Assembly (NCBI RefSeq): GCF_003945595.2
Contig: NW_024104317.1
Coordinates: 124,001 to 188,000 of the forward strand
Source of the DNA: Pipra filicauda
Lineage: Eukaryota; Chordata; Aves; Passeriformes; Pipridae
Reading direction: 5' to 3'
Length of the DNA stretch: 64,000 bases
Positions 61,831 to 64,000 of the stretch are shown here, piece by piece. The translations under genes and the position numbers were made by a program. The notes under the pieces were generated by a model. That model did not search any database, had not been told where the DNA came from, and saw nothing but the letters and a program-made list of their open reading frames with translations. How positions within the stretch are numbered: the stretch's first letter is position 1; each line of letters starts with the position of its first letter.

Positions 61831-64000
61831 ATTTTCTTAGTAATTTCTGATACCTTTACTGACAAAACAAGTCATTACCACTGATAATGGTAATGGCAGT
61901 GCTAATCCAGCTCTAGGAGGGAAGGCTGGATCCCAGTTTGTCTCACCATGATGCAGGGCTGACTGGCTCATAGCCCAGACCTCTGCTAGAGATGCACGCA
62001 GAAAAAACATTCCCAAATACCTGAGAGTAGGCATAGTCACTACATTTCTCTTGAGGACAAGCACATTAGCCACCAAACACCCTTGTTGAAACAGGGACAA
62101 GCAGAGGCATTTGCCCTGAAGGCACTTTCCATGCCACTGTATGTGTTCTGCAAGCCCATGGCACTGCAGCAGACAGTCACTGCAACTAACCTATCCCTGT
62201 GACATCCTTTCCAGACCAAGAGTTAAGACAAAGACAGTTTCTAAAGCAGAGGGGAGTACTAGTCATCGCCCTATTTTTGCACATTCCAGAAACAAAGTGA
62301 CCTTCAGTTGGGATAAATCAGCACAGCCACACTGATTGCTTTGACTGATGTCAATAACTTTACTGATTACTTCACACCTGATAAAGTGTTTCAAAAACGA
62401 GTAATTCCCTTGTTGTTGATCACAAAGTTTACTAGGGAACAGCTTGGCAGCTCCTCGCAAGCACAGTGTTGTGGGTTCTTGCCAGTTTATCCCTATGCTG
62501 CCTCACATTCTCCATAGTTAAAAAGCCATTACATCATCGGCGTGCAAAGAAGGCAAATGGCTTGCAAATATAAAATGGCAGTGGGACTTCTCCCATAGCA
62601 GGTGTACGTTAAAATGAAAAATTACTATAAAACTGAGAAAGGTAAACACCTGGTTTTTGGTGTTCATTTTAGAGTCCCTTCAAAATAGAAAAGAAATGGG
62701 AGAGTTACACCCCTTATTTCTAAGGGTCTGGAAAATAAGAAATTTGAGTGAACATAAGAAAATATGAAATTAAAATACTTCTAACCTTAGACAATTTCAG
62801 TATCTCCACAATCTGCAAGACACCACTCTCTAACAGTTCTGTTTCATGCCAACAGTATTCACTTCAAAGGATATAATCACCAGAAAGGCAACTTTGTCTT
62901 CTGTAAAGATTTCCCCACGTGCCATTAGCGCAGCAGTGCTTTCAAACCCTCTCACTGAATTCAAAACAACTTGAAACACCGTGGTGGACACTGCACTCTA
63001 TCTTGTGCAAATCAGGGAAGGGAAGAAGCTTATTTACTGATTAGCAATTCCTCAGTAATAGTGGTGGGGAGGGAGAACCTGCCTACAAAAATGTTAGCTG
63101 TTTGGAAATATCAGCCTGTCTATAAACAGATGGCTACTCCTCACGGGATACTGTCCTCTCCAGGAATGCTGCACTAAATTCTGAACCTCTTCCAATGCAT
63201 CCCTGAGCAGGCTGTGTTCCTAGCAAAGGTGAGGAAAGTTAGAAATGGAATGAAGCCAATCTGTGCATATAAAAGCTCTAAATTCATTACTCTCAATTAA
63301 AATGAATGAGGATAAGGACCGCTTCCAAGTACATCAATCAAAGAAAGTATTTGCTGCAGGAAAACAGAAGACACTGGTGTATACACGAAGGAATTTATTC
63401 CCATATTAACAAAATGTGTGCAGGCAAATGTACACAAAACTGGCAGTTTATTTTTCACTCGAGAAGTTGCAACTATCTAGGAATGATGGGTTAAATATCC
63501 AGAGTTATCTATTTTTATCTTTTTTAAAGCCTGTTTCTTAAAGAATACTTGTATGCCCGCACACCTGATTTTGCAAAAAAATAAGAAGGTAACTCAAACC
63601 AGAATATTTCGTGCCATATAAATAGGTATATGATGCTTAGTAAACAAATATAGATTTGCCTCCAGATTAATTTGTTCTGTTAACTGTTCTATTAACTTCG
63701 GGGCATGGGAACTGCCATTAACTCTTTCTGAAATCAACAGCCTGAGAAACTGCTGAGCACTGCAGAATTAGCTCTTAAAAGGAAAAAAAAATCCTCAAAC
63801 AAAAACTAATGCTTCTTATTGTTGACAAAAATACAGTCCTTTACCATAGTGGTGTGTTTCTCACTGTGGTTTTGCTTTGGGTTTTGGTGTTTGGTTTTTT
63901 TTCTCCATTGGCTGCAGTATGAACAAAGCTGAGGTTTGCAGCAACAGAAATAGCTATAAACTGAGTAAGAATAGGGTGGTTAATTTATTTTTTTTTGTGG
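61831..64000. other. Non-coding host DNA right of the provirus
   Basis: AT-rich single-copy-looking DNA with only short motif-free frames. A T/G-rich run at about 63868-63902 resembles the one at 21.4 kb, and the window ends in a T-rich tract. No exon or named repeat is seen. Confidence 0.5.

Overview
The window is vertebrate nuclear DNA, almost certainly from a songbird (Passeriformes). The base composition is AT-rich and non-coding. Several CR1 LINE 3' ends carry the avian ATTCTATG/ATTCTGTG-type tail. One short element joins a tRNA-like head to a CR1-like tail, the structure of the passerine SINE TguSINE1. There are no bacterial operons, CRISPR arrays, rRNA genes or convincing tRNA genes.

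Layout: 1-52157 and 61831-64000 are host intergenic or intronic sequence with no host exon I can support. This host part holds CR1 fragments on the + strand (about 7.4, 9.2-9.5, 19.8-20.35 and 27.9-28.4 kb), the TguSINE1-like SINE (28.87-28.99 kb, - strand), a doubtful old antisense LINE remnant near 16.4-16.56 kb, some microsatellites, and two neighbouring protein-like patches at 13.7-14.4 kb that may be a decayed retrocopy.

The dominant feature is a complete endogenous retrovirus on the - strand, 52162-61826 (9665 bp), flanked by a 4-bp target duplication (CTAT on the + strand). Its two 543-bp LTRs look identical when read side by side, so the insertion is very young. In the provirus direction (falling coordinates) the order is: 5' LTR (U3 with a 118-bp-period duplication, TATAAAAG box, strong R hairpin, AATAAA), primer-binding site, a long leader of about 1.35 kb with a small membrane-protein-like open frame, gag, pol, env, polypurine tract, 3' LTR. 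Gag and pol lie in one frame separated by a single TAA, the gammaretroviral stop-readthrough arrangement; env overlaps the end of pol by 52 bp. Gag, protease, RT, RNase H and integrase keep their catalytic and binding residues, and all three large frames are open.

The core (gag-pol) looks gammaretrovirus/ERV1-like. The 701-residue Env does not: it has a minimal furin-type RAQR site near residue 256, giving a short surface part (about 256 residues) and an unusually long transmembrane part (about 445 residues), with no CX6CC and no CXXC motif. The unusual Env on a gamma-type core, and the leader open frame, are the most interesting parts of the window.
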